This document shows positions 45,355-53,177 of a stretch of 64,000 nucleotides of DNA, piece by piece. The first letter of the stretch is position 1. Each line of letters starts with the position of its first letter. This stretch comes from Nodularia sp. LEGE 06071. GTDB taxonomy: Bacteria; Cyanobacteriota; Cyanobacteriia; Cyanobacteriales; Nostocaceae. Both the position numbers and the translations under genes were made by a program. The notes beneath the pieces were generated by a model, which searched no databases, was not told where the DNA came from, and was given only the letters and a program-made list of their open reading frames with translations. The stretch lies in assembly GCF_015207755.1 (NCBI RefSeq), contig NZ_JADEWH010000016.1, positions 61,211 to 125,210 on the forward strand. Reading direction: 5' to 3'.

Positions 45355-45648
45355 TTAATGATAATCCACTATTTCAACAAGAGATGGTCCTTCTGGTGTC
45401 CATGCAAAACAAACTCGATATTGGTCATTAATGCGAATACTGTAATCACCTTTTTTATCTCCTTTTAGTGCTTCTAACCTATTGCCTGGTGGCACTTTCA
45501 TATCATCTAAACAAAAAGCTGCATTCAGTTGGTCTAATTTTCTCTGTGTAACTTCCCAAAGATTAGTGGAACACTTCTTTCTAGCATCTTTTGAGTCCTT
45601 ACCATCGAAAATATCTTCAGTTCCTTTATCTTTAAATGATACTATCAT
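45355..45648 (-). CDS. higB: HigB-type toxin (RelE superfamily)
   Basis: A 97-residue RelE-fold protein: MIVSFKDKGTEDIFDGKDSK, KLDQLNAAFCLDDMKVPPGN, LEALKGDKKGDYSIRINDQY, RVCFAWTPEGP and the terminal VEIVDYH. HigB toxins cut mRNA on the ribosome. All expected segments are present, so the toxin is probably active. The ATG (45646-45648) touches a 9-bp inverted repeat that is the likely HigA operator. Confidence 0.95.
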   Translation of the reverse strand: MIVSFKDKGTEDIFDGKDSKDARKKCSTNLWEVTQRKLDQLNAAFCLDDMKVPPGNRLEALKGDKKGDYSIRINDQYRVCFAWTPEGPSLVEIVDYH

Positions 45649-45680
45649 TTTAGCATGATAACACGGCTATTATGCTAAAA
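45648..45680 (-). promoter_or_regulatory. Probable HigA operator of higBA
   Basis: TTTTAGCAT (45648-45656) and ATGCTAAAA (45672-45680) form a perfect 9-bp inverted repeat with a 15-bp centre, placed directly upstream of and touching the higB start codon. The centre contains -10-like TATTAT sequences. This is the expected place for autorepression. Confidence 0.7.
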
Positions 45681-45706
45681 TGTCATGATTATAAATTTAT
45701 TCTTGT

Positions 45707-46864
45707 TTAAAAAATATCGGCTGGGTCTGCGGAGTTTAATTTTCGCATAGCGATCGCGCCGGAAATCAAACACATGGTCAGTGTCAAAATTAAAACTAAA
45801 ATTATCCGGTCAGGAGTCATAAATAGCGGTAATTTTGTTACATTGCGGGTAAAGGCATACATAAAAAAGGAAACAACACCACCAGGAACAAAACCGCAGA
45901 TAGCTAATATTAATGCTTCTTGAAATACGACCAATAATAAATAGGTATTACGATAACCCATTGCTTTGAGTGTGGCATATTCAGGCAAGTGATCCATGAC
46001 ATCACTGTAAATAATTTGATAAACAATAATTACACCCACGAAAAAGCCGATGGTCACACCCAAGGAAAAGATAAAACCAATCGCGCCATTTTCTTGCCAA
46101 TATTTCTTTTCAAAATCAATAAATTCTTGACGGGTGAAAACTTGCACATCATCAGTCAGGTAAGACTCCAAGGCTTTGGCGACTAAATCCGCATCACTAC
46201 CCGGTTTGAGGTTAATTAAACCTAAATTAACTTGACCTGGTTGTTGTCCTGAAAAAATCCGCAAATAGTTTTGGTCACTAGTGATCACACTAGCATTAGC
46301 TACAAAAGAAGCGCCAACTTCATACAAACCGCCAATTTGCACTTTACGCCCTTGCAGTTCTGTGGTGACAGGTTTACCCTCAGCAATTTGTGCGATCGCC
46401 TGTTCATATTTTCCGCTAGAGTTGCGGTCAAATAACAGCGTGTTGGGATATTTAATCTGATCCAGTCTTTGATTTACTTCCGGTAAATTGAACGCTGGTT
46501 GTTCTGGATTAAAGCCGATGACTAAAATTGATTCATCCAGCTTCGTTTGGGGACTTTTCCAAACACCTAAGCGGACATACAAAGGATTAACAGACTCAAT
46601 TTCCGAGAAGTTAGCAGCTTGAAACAAACGACGACGAGGAAAACTACTGAGAAGCCCGAAATTTTGCGCTTGGCGGCTCACCAACACCACATCAGCTTGT
46701 AAAAGTTCATGAAAGCGAGTATTACTATCATATAAAGCCGATTGAAAGCCTAACTGCATTAACATCAAAAAGTCAGCAAAAGTAATTCCACAAAGAGCTA
46801 CTAAAAACCGGCCTTTTTGCTTCATTAATTGCCGCCAAGCTAAAGGAATTTTACGCTTAAACAT
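45707..46864 (-). CDS. devC: DevC-type ABC exporter permease
   Basis: A 385-residue FtsX-like permease: one N-terminal membrane segment (FLVALCGITFADFLMLMQLG), a periplasmic domain of about 220 residues and three C-terminal membrane segments (GFIFSLGVTIGFFVGVIIVY, TYLLLVVFQEALILAICGFV and the last one before MRKLNSADPADIF). This matches DevC, the permease of the DevBCA exporter that sends heterocyst glycolipids out through TolC. Here devA, the ATPase, does not follow, so an ATPase from elsewhere would be needed. It is 18 bases after devB. Confidence 0.9.
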   Translation of the reverse strand: MFKRKIPLAWRQLMKQKGRFLVALCGITFADFLMLMQLGFQSALYDSNTRFHELLQADVVLVSRQAQNFGLLSSFPRRRLFQAANFSEIESVNPLYVRLGVWKSPQTKLDESILVIGFNPEQPAFNLPEVNQRLDQIKYPNTLLFDRNSSGKYEQAIAQIAEGKPVTTELQGRKVQIGGLYEVGASFVANASVITSDQNYLRIFSGQQPGQVNLGLINLKPGSDADLVAKALESYLTDDVQVFTRQEFIDFEKKYWQENGAIGFIFSLGVTIGFFVGVIIVYQIIYSDVMDHLPEYATLKAMGYRNTYLLLVVFQEALILAICGFVPGGVVSFFMYAFTRNVTKLPLFMTPDRIILVLILTLTMCLISGAIAMRKLNSADPADIF

Positions 46865-46882
46865 ACGGATAATAACTAATGA

Positions 46883-48094
46883 CTAAGGACTAATGACTAT
46901 TTCAACATTCACCTGAAGATTGGTAAAATTAGCCACTTGCTGACTAGAAGCTTCATCTAAACGAATTTTGGCTTCAATTACCCTGGCATCTGTAGCGGCC
47001 GTGGGGTCACTATCTAACACATCTTTCTTAGCCACCTTCAAGCCAATACGATCCACTGTGCCGCTTAATTCACCTTTAAAAGCATTACTAGAACTGGTAA
47101 TGATCGCAGTTTGACCAGGGCGAATTTTAGCAATATCACTTTCATAGATTTCGGCGATCGCATACATCTGATCAGTTTCCCCAAGTTCGACAATTCCCTC
47201 CTCGCCGATGGTTTCACCGGGACGAGCTTGAACGCGGAGAATTTGACCTGCTTGGGGAGCGCGAATGTATGCGACATCCAGCTCAACTTGCATTTTTGCC
47301 ACAGTGGCGATCGCACTATCGACTTCTGCTTGTGCTATGGCTACATCTGTAGGACGTACCTCTGCTGTTTGCTCTAAGGTGGCTTTGGCTTCTTGAATCT
47401 GTGCTGTGAGAGTGCGTTGAGTTCTGCCTAAACTGGCTTTAGCACCATTTAATTCCTCTTCGGCGGTTTTGACGGTTAATCTGCGAGTATCGAGGGCTGA
47501 AGCAGCGATCGCACCTTCCTGGTAAAGACTTTCATAGCGGCGAAATTCCATCTCTGCATTTTGTAACTCAGCTTCCAGACGAGCATTAGTAGCTTCCTGG
47601 GTTTGGATTTCACCATCTAACTGTGCTTGCAGATTTCTCACAGTGGCTTCTCTAGCGGATATTTCACCTTGTTTTGCACCAGCCCTCACCTGATCTAACC
47701 GTGATCTCGCCACTCGGACTTGTTGCTGTGCTTCCTTAAGATTAGCTTGCAGGCGATCGCGATTATCCAAAATAGCAATCACATCTCCAGCCCTAACTTG
47801 CTGACCTTCATCAACCAACAATTGAGCCACACGACTACCACCACTAGGATCAGTAGGAGCCGAAATTCTAACAACTTCCCCGGCTGGTGACAATCTTCCC
47901 AACGCATTTATTTTTGGCGTAACTGGTGGACTAACTTGTGTGGACACAACTGGAGTGGGACTAGTTTTTGGGCGAGTCACATAAACGACACCAGCCCCCA
48001 TCCCCATTACCGAGGTAATACCCAAAGCGACTAACCAACGTAAATTGGGTGGAAACAAAGACGACTTTCTAATTTCCTCAGAATTTCGCAACAT
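46883..48094 (-). CDS. devB: DevB-type HlyD family adaptor
   Basis: From ATG 48092-48094 (MLRNSEEIRKSSLFPPN) the product is 403 residues; the frame extends to 48208 only through dispersed repeat. It has a membrane anchor (WLVALGITSVMGMGAGVVYV), lipoyl half-motifs (RISAPTDPSGGSRVAQLLVD and YIRAPQAGQILRVQARPGET) and a coiled-coil hairpin rich in Ala/Glu/Gln between. It resembles DevB of the DevBCA exporter. It ends 18 bases before devC and starts 31 bases after the FAD oxidase gene, so all three may be one transcript. Confidence 0.9.
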   Translation of the reverse strand: MLRNSEEIRKSSLFPPNLRWLVALGITSVMGMGAGVVYVTRPKTSPTPVVSTQVSPPVTPKINALGRLSPAGEVVRISAPTDPSGGSRVAQLLVDEGQQVRAGDVIAILDNRDRLQANLKEAQQQVRVARSRLDQVRAGAKQGEISAREATVRNLQAQLDGEIQTQEATNARLEAELQNAEMEFRRYESLYQEGAIAASALDTRRLTVKTAEEELNGAKASLGRTQRTLTAQIQEAKATLEQTAEVRPTDVAIAQAEVDSAIATVAKMQVELDVAYIRAPQAGQILRVQARPGETIGEEGIVELGETDQMYAIAEIYESDIAKIRPGQTAIITSSSNAFKGELSGTVDRIGLKVAKKDVLDSDPTAATDARVIEAKIRLDEASSQQVANFTNLQVNVEIVISP

Positions 48095-48125
48095 TCTATA
48101 ATTCCTTGTATAGCGGTTTAAAATA

Positions 48126-49571
48126 TTAAATTCCTGTCCCCCTCCTCGCTTGCGGGGAGGGGCTAGGGGTGGGGTTCCTATTCGCCCCTGTCTCCACAAG
48201 CTGTTCATACTTAAAGAAACCAGGATTCAGAATCCCACAAGGGTCATACTTGCGTTTCATGTCATTGACAGTAGACCAGTAATTCCCGAATTGCGATCGC
48301 CATCTTGGCAAATCAAAATCCGCCCAAGTCGCCATATATCTTTTTCCGCCCATTTGCAAACCCAAATCAGTGAGTAAATTTAACTGCTCTAACACAACTT
48401 GAACCTGAGCTTTCGGAATAGTCGGATACATTCCCAACCCGATAATTAACTCATCATCAGGTAAAGGAAACATTGGCATTTTATGCTTACAAGAATTGAG
48501 ACAAAACGAACCTACAGGTACGGTGCGAAAATCAACAAACCCAGGTAAACGCTGGATAGCAATATCAATAAATTCCTTTGCCCTAGAAGCTGGTAAAAGT
48601 ACATCTATCCAAGTATTAGCAGTATTTACAGGATGAGGAACTTGACCTAATGGTTGAATGAACTTCTCAAAGGTCAAGTCTTCCGTGTGGATATGACGAT
48701 AAAAATTTAAACTACCAAGCAATTCTGCCTCATTTATCTCATGTACAGAATCAACTTCTATCGTAATTTGCATCCTGTAGAACCATTGAATTAAAGGTTT
48801 CATCTGATTTTCTTTCCTGCTTATTCCTTGTAAACAGGGTGAAAATAAAGATACCAAACCATCAATCCGACCTTCTGAAACCAGACGACGTGCATCATGT
48901 AAAAGCTGATCTAAATCGTCATAGCAAAGAAAATAACTGCGAGTGTAAGGGCGATATTTTCTTAAACGATTTTTTACTTTAGTGATGATACCAAACTGAC
49001 CATAACCACACAGAACATGATAAAAAAGTTCGCTATTTTCTTCTGGTGTACACCAAACAATCTCACCAGTACCAGTAACAACTTCCAAACCCAAACAATT
49101 ATCAGCTTGAGAACCGTAACGAAAAGAACTCAAACCTAAACCACCAGCCGAGAGAGTTCCCCCCAAAGTGACTTCAAAGTTATTAGTCAGGACAGGTGGA
49201 ATCACACCATCAGGTATAGCAATATCAACAACTTGCTTCCAAGTCACACCAGGATCAGCTTGAAACCAAAGTTCATTGGGTTTAAATTCATCAATTTGAT
49301 TCAGATTCCTCATATCTAAGAGGATTCCGCCTTGATTCAAAGATTGACCACTTAAAGAATGTCCCGCAGCCCGTGAAGAAATTGTTAAACCTTGTTTAGC
49401 AGCATATTTAATTGCAGCAGCAATATCACTCGAATTTTGCGGACGAATCACAACTTGAGGCTGTTTTTTAACAATGTTTCCAAAATCCTGAGAAACTGCT
49501 TCTAACTCTGATTTCTTATTACTAACTTCCCCAGAAATAATCTGTTTTAAATCAGCGAGAACGTTGTTCAT
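48126..49571 (-). CDS. FAD-binding (PCMH-type) oxidoreductase
   Basis: The 481-residue product has the FAD-binding PCMH domain: VVIRPQNSSDIAAAIKYAAK, SSRAAGHSLSGQS (flavin-contacting), GGILLDMRNLNQID and GGTLSAGGLGLSSFRYGSQA. No CxxxxH double covalent flavin site is obvious apart from the His in AAGHSLSG. Relatives are berberine-bridge, cytokinin-dehydrogenase and L-gulonolactone-type oxidases. The last 18 residues (NRNPTPSPSPQARRG region) come from a dispersed repeat. It sits between the ATC-hydrolase-like gene and devB, suggesting it modifies a small molecule exported by the DevBC proteins. Confidence 0.88.
   Translation of the reverse strand: MNNVLADLKQIISGEVSNKKSELEAVSQDFGNIVKKQPQVVIRPQNSSDIAAAIKYAAKQGLTISSRAAGHSLSGQSLNQGGILLDMRNLNQIDEFKPNELWFQADPGVTWKQVVDIAIPDGVIPPVLTNNFEVTLGGTLSAGGLGLSSFRYGSQADNCLGLEVVTGTGEIVWCTPEENSELFYHVLCGYGQFGIITKVKNRLRKYRPYTRSYFLCYDDLDQLLHDARRLVSEGRIDGLVSLFSPCLQGISRKENQMKPLIQWFYRMQITIEVDSVHEINEAELLGSLNFYRHIHTEDLTFEKFIQPLGQVPHPVNTANTWIDVLLPASRAKEFIDIAIQRLPGFVDFRTVPVGSFCLNSCKHKMPMFPLPDDELIIGLGMYPTIPKAQVQVVLEQLNLLTDLGLQMGGKRYMATWADFDLPRWRSQFGNYWSTVNDMKRKYDPCGILNPGFFKYEQLVETGANRNPTPSPSPQARRGTGI
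48139..48178. repeat. Dispersed repeat inside the 3' end of the FAD oxidase gene
   Basis: CCCCTCCTCGCTTGCGGGGA then GGGGCTAGGGGTGGGGTTCC. The inverse copy is at 34287-34332 and a variant at 16213-16256. It has extended the FAD oxidase C-terminus and lies just before devB. Confidence 0.8.
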
Positions 49572-49584
49572 TTTGTTATTCTAA

Positions 49585-49768
49585 TTAAGATTTTAATCTA
49601 ACCACAGAGACGCAGAGGACACAGAGGAATAAAGAATAGGCATTTGAAAATCGTGAGTGAAAAAGTGCGACAATCCCAATCTGGTAAAAATACATAATAC
49701 CAATGAGAAAACCTCTTATACCCTCTTCCCTTGGCGTTCTTTGCGTCTTGGCGGTTCGTTTCTCCAAA
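49585..49768. repeat. Pair of dispersed repeats in the spacer
   Basis: ACCACAGAGACGCAGAGGAC at 49600-49619 and TTGGCGTTCTTTGCGTCTTG then GCGGTTCGTTTCTCC at 49732-49766 face each other. The open frame over them (49585-49767) is translated repeat (SLFLCVLCVSVVRLKS) and not a gene. Confidence 0.7.
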
Positions 49769-49769
49769 A

Positions 49770-50408
49770 TTAATTTAAAAAACGTATTTTCAGCATCCTA
49801 AAGCCAACCTTAAACAAATTTGGAATTAATCCGATAAAAGCAATAACACGAGATATTAATTGAGAAAAACTATTTTGAGTATCTGTCGTATCTACTAGCA
49901 AGTTATTTGTATTCCTTTCATACTTAAATACACAGACACAATCACCTTCAGCTTGTTTACTCAAAATTGCTGCCTTTATTCCCGGAAAAGCCCTTCTAGT
50001 AGCTTCTTGTTCCATCTCGCAGAACACACGACAAGGACTATCAAAACCGTATTCTTTGGCGATAGATAAAACTGGGCAAACTCTTTGAATTTCTAATGCT
50101 GCATCTGTATCATTTTGAGAAACATCTACGACATCCATGACAAAGCCCATCAGTCCCAATAAAGGTGCAGCTTGGGTGAAACCTTTGGCTAGGGTATTGT
50201 GATCGATGAAAGTACCCATCAACGCCTTTTGTTGTTCAGGATATTTTTCCATCATCTGTTCAAAAGCAGCTGCGTCTCCTTTTTCTGCTACCAGATTTTT
50301 ATATTTTTGAAATCTCTTTCTGAACAAATTTATGGCTTTAGATTCATCTAACTTGATGATATCTTCCATGCGGAGATTACCTGTAGCTAGTTCCTTTTCC
50401 ATGCTCAT
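49770..50408 (-). CDS. L-2-amino-thiazoline-4-carboxylate hydrolase-like protein
   Basis: From ATG 50406-50408 (MSMEKELATGNLRMEDIIKL) the product is 212 residues; upstream frame to 50471 is weaker. The core has YGFDSPCRVFCEMEQEATRR, then GDCVCVFKYER, with several cysteines (PCRVFC and DCVCVF) that fit the ATC-hydrolase-like family, whose founding member opens a thiazoline ring to make cysteine. A hydrophobic C-terminal segment (LISRVIAFIGLIPNLFKVG) may attach it to membrane. Family assignment is tentative; many members have unknown substrates. It lies in the Rieske/HemF-like cluster. Confidence 0.65.
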   Translation of the reverse strand: MSMEKELATGNLRMEDIIKLDESKAINLFRKRFQKYKNLVAEKGDAAAFEQMMEKYPEQQKALMGTFIDHNTLAKGFTQAAPLLGLMGFVMDVVDVSQNDTDAALEIQRVCPVLSIAKEYGFDSPCRVFCEMEQEATRRAFPGIKAAILSKQAEGDCVCVFKYERNTNNLLVDTTDTQNSFSQLISRVIAFIGLIPNLFKVGFRMLKIRFLN

Positions 50409-50449
50409 TTTTCTATGCTTATACCCTGATACTGCTGGTAAAGATTCAC

Positions 50450-50689
50450 TTACATACTTGAATACAAACAAAGGCCAAGTATCAAAACTAGGACATATTT
50501 ACAAGCATTAAGACAGGATAATGCAATGTCTATTTCTAGCTCGCTCGTAATATATTTCTGTTGTCTGGGTTGGTTAAGAATGAAGTTTTTTGTCATTACC
50601 TGTAGTGGCTGCGTGTGGGTTTGGGAGCGATTATTAAATAAACTTTTGGCTAATGATTGTCTGATGTTGACTGATTTAGGTTTTCTCAT
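50450..50689 (-). CDS. Possible small membrane-anchored protein
   Basis: A 79-residue open frame from ATG 50687-50689 (MRKPKSVNIRQSLAKSLFNN) with a polar middle and a C-terminal hydrophobic helix (ALSCLNACKYVLVLILGLCL). It fills the 330-base gap between the HemF-like gene and the ATC-hydrolase-like gene in the same direction. No family is recognised; it may be a chance frame. Confidence 0.3.
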   Translation of the reverse strand: MRKPKSVNIRQSLAKSLFNNRSQTHTQPLQVMTKNFILNQPRQQKYITSELEIDIALSCLNACKYVLVLILGLCLYSSM

Positions 50690-50737
50690 TACAGCGTCGC
50701 CTTTATTCAAGTTTCTATCAGTTGCAATCAAAAAAAT

Positions 50738-51742
50738 CTATAGCCACTCACGAGGATTTTTTAGGACTTCTTTCAACATAGCCTCTTGGCTACCGTGGAT
50801 AGGTTGATCGTCATATTCCCAGCTAGCAGCAGGAGGCATACAATTAAACACACTTTGCTGCTTCACCATACCGCTAGCTAAACCAAAACGAATTCCGCGA
50901 TCGCACGATAAAATAAACTCCACATAGCGCCCACGCACCAGATGTTGCCAATACTTATTTGCTTCTGTAAAAGGCATATTTTTACGCCTTTCCAAAATAG
51001 GCATATAAGCAGGGAGAAAAGCTGTAGCACAATTAGTTACTAATGGCAACAATATTTCATGATTTTCGTGATTTAAATTGTCAAAGAAAATTCCCCCTAT
51101 ACCGCGATGTTCGCCGCGATGTGGGATGTGGAAATATTCATCACAGGCATTTTTAAAGCGGGGATAATAAGCAGAACCATACTGATCACAAACATCTTTA
51201 TGCACCTGATGAAAATGAACTGCATCTTCCTCAAAAAGATATGCCGGTGTTAAATCAGCGCCGCCGCCAAACCACCAATACACAGGCTGATTAGCATTAC
51301 GAATCTCGAAATAGCGATAGTTGACATGAGCCGTAGGAGCCATCGGGTTATGAGGATGAATAACAAAGCTAGAACCTGTAGCGAAAAAGCGGTTCCCTTT
51401 GCTAGTAATCATTTTATCTGCTGCATTTGTCGCGAGAGCGCCTGAGTTCTCAAAGGTTATTCCCGGAGGTAACTCACCATCTATGGCTACATAATTAACT
51501 CCTACCTTTTCCAAGACATTACCATTGTGCAGAACCCGGTCAATATATATAGCGTCTTCACTACTTTCACCAACCGTCCAAATTCCCTTATGGTCACGAT
51601 TCCAGGACTGTTCAGAAAACTTTTTACCATCTAACAGTTCCAGCGCTTGGCAAGTATTATCAAACATCTGTCTGAAATACTTGTCGATTACTCCACGCAT
51701 TTTTGAGTGTTGTGTAACTGATCTTTCGAGAATATCGGTCAT
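50738..51742 (-). CDS. HemF-like protein, divergent oxygen-dependent coproporphyrinogen III oxidase paralogue
   Basis: The 334-residue product is plainly of the HemF fold: YFATGSSFVIHPHNP-type block (residues about 119-133), NYRYFE, WWFGGGADLTP (157-166), HRGEHRGIGGIFFDN and RGRYVEFILSCDRG. Compared with canonical HemF as I remember it, the Gly-rich GGGGRSRV segment is missing, HPRNP is HPHNP, GERRG is GEHRG, and TGGRTESILMSLPP is replaced by SGMVKQQSVFNCMPP. These changes at usually fixed sites suggest another substrate or altered regiochemistry. It lies between a Rieske oxygenase gene and the ATC-hydrolase-like gene. Not the housekeeping hemF, in my view. Confidence 0.85.
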   Translation of the reverse strand: MTDILERSVTQHSKMRGVIDKYFRQMFDNTCQALELLDGKKFSEQSWNRDHKGIWTVGESSEDAIYIDRVLHNGNVLEKVGVNYVAIDGELPPGITFENSGALATNAADKMITSKGNRFFATGSSFVIHPHNPMAPTAHVNYRYFEIRNANQPVYWWFGGGADLTPAYLFEEDAVHFHQVHKDVCDQYGSAYYPRFKNACDEYFHIPHRGEHRGIGGIFFDNLNHENHEILLPLVTNCATAFLPAYMPILERRKNMPFTEANKYWQHLVRGRYVEFILSCDRGIRFGLASGMVKQQSVFNCMPPAASWEYDDQPIHGSQEAMLKEVLKNPREWL

Positions 51743-51932
51743 ACTTATCTCCCCACTATTGATGAAGTACGTCTATATATGTGTAACTATTTGCCCAAAA
51801 TCATGAGTGCTATACAAGTGAAACCAAGATTAATTTTTCGATTTCACAACCGTAAGCTTGCACCCAAAACAAATTCTTCTGATCTGTGGTTATCTGTGGT
51901 TCTAATTTCTTCCCGGCGCTCACACCAAAGCA

Positions 51933-52967
51933 TTACTTCACATCAAGCGGTTGCTTTATTTTCTCCTGATTGGATGCCAAAAAATCAGCCTGAGACTTTT
52001 GCAGAAACTGGCGAAAAGTAATATCTAAAGCATCCGCCGCCACATGAAGTTCCTCTGATATTTGCGGCATTGATTGAGACTGTAAAGTTGAAACTACTAC
52101 GGTGTCTTCTTGGGCTAACTTATGGTCAATTTTTCGGAAGAAGCCATCTAACCAAGGTAGGGGTAAAATATTGCGATATAAAACGCGTTTAACACGAGTT
52201 CTATTTTCATCAATGGGCAGGTGAGCAACTAAAATGCCAAACTTAATATCAAATCTGCTCCCTCGACCGACACTAATTTCTGCGAGCGTAACATTAGGTA
52301 GATATAAAGTCAATTTGGTTTTCAATTCTGGTCGTCCACCCAGTAAAAAGTTCAAGAAACTTTTCGAGTTACCTAAAGATTCATAGTTAACATTAGCAAC
52401 TGCACCCCAATCATATTTATCAACTTGATATTTAATAGTTGTATTGATGGGGATTCTCTGACCAAATGATTTTTTATGAACTGCAATCACATGGGTAAAA
52501 TCAAGATTAGCTTCCATGAGACGAGCATAGTTAGCATTATCTATACCATCATCGTACACAGGACGCATAGTCGCGACCATGTATTCTGGAAAAGTCGGTA
52601 AAGGAGGACGTTCAGCATCTGGTAAGTCTCCATAAAACAGCCAGACAAAACCATATTTTTCCTTAACTGAGTAGTGATTAACACGAGCTTTTTTAGGAAT
52701 AGGCGTTTCAGTCCCATTAGAAGGAATTTCCACACATTCACCATCAGCTTGAAATTTCCATCCATGATAAGGACAACGAAGACAATCTTTTTCAATCCAA
52801 CCAAGAGACAAAGCCGCACCGCGATGAGGACATTTATCATCTAAAGCTACTATTTGTCCTTGAGAGTTGCGATAAAGCACAAATCTTTGATTGAACATCA
52901 AAACTTGCTTTGGCTTATTGGTAATTGCCGAACTAAATTCACAAGCATACCAAAAGTCCTTCAACAT
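51933..52967 (-). CDS. Rieske [2Fe-2S] non-heme iron oxygenase (first)
   Basis: The 344-residue product has the Rieske cluster ligands C46-x-H48 (DKCPHRGAAL) and C65-x2-H68 (RCPYHGWKF), and the mononuclear iron site N154/D156/H159/H164 in the stretch ANLDFTHVIAVH. It begins directly with the Rieske domain (MLKDFWYACEFSSAITNKPK). Such single-component oxygenases include chlorophyllide a and pheophorbide a oxygenases, vanillate demethylase and sterol enzymes; electrons come from ferredoxin. It shares its first 110 residues closely with the next Rieske gene but diverges after, so the two probably act on related or successive substrates. Confidence 0.92.
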   Translation of the reverse strand: MLKDFWYACEFSSAITNKPKQVLMFNQRFVLYRNSQGQIVALDDKCPHRGAALSLGWIEKDCLRCPYHGWKFQADGECVEIPSNGTETPIPKKARVNHYSVKEKYGFVWLFYGDLPDAERPPLPTFPEYMVATMRPVYDDGIDNANYARLMEANLDFTHVIAVHKKSFGQRIPINTTIKYQVDKYDWGAVANVNYESLGNSKSFLNFLLGGRPELKTKLTLYLPNVTLAEISVGRGSRFDIKFGILVAHLPIDENRTRVKRVLYRNILPLPWLDGFFRKIDHKLAQEDTVVVSTLQSQSMPQISEELHVAADALDITFRQFLQKSQADFLASNQEKIKQPLDVK

Positions 52968-53177
52968 ATTTGTCTCCTATTCTTTTTAGATATCTTGTCT
53001 TAGTGGTTTTATATCAACTTACACTAGCCAAATTCACTTCAACACAATACACAATATATGGTAAGCAGAATTTAACATAGTTTTCACATTCATCCAGAGC
53101 AAATTCACTGGCGATTCGCTGCACTATAGGTAAAGTTATTTCAGTCAATACAACCAGCGCTGCAATATACTGTAATT

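Noticed and set aside
49585..49767. 60-codon frame containing LFLCVLCVSVVRL
   Set aside because: It is the translated form of the common gene-border repeat, also seen at 2520-2560.
50526..50807. Plus-strand open frame opposite the HemF-like gene start and the small minus-strand ORF
   Set aside because: Antisense to the better-supported minus-strand genes, Cys/Leu-rich without a family pattern and no upstream signals.
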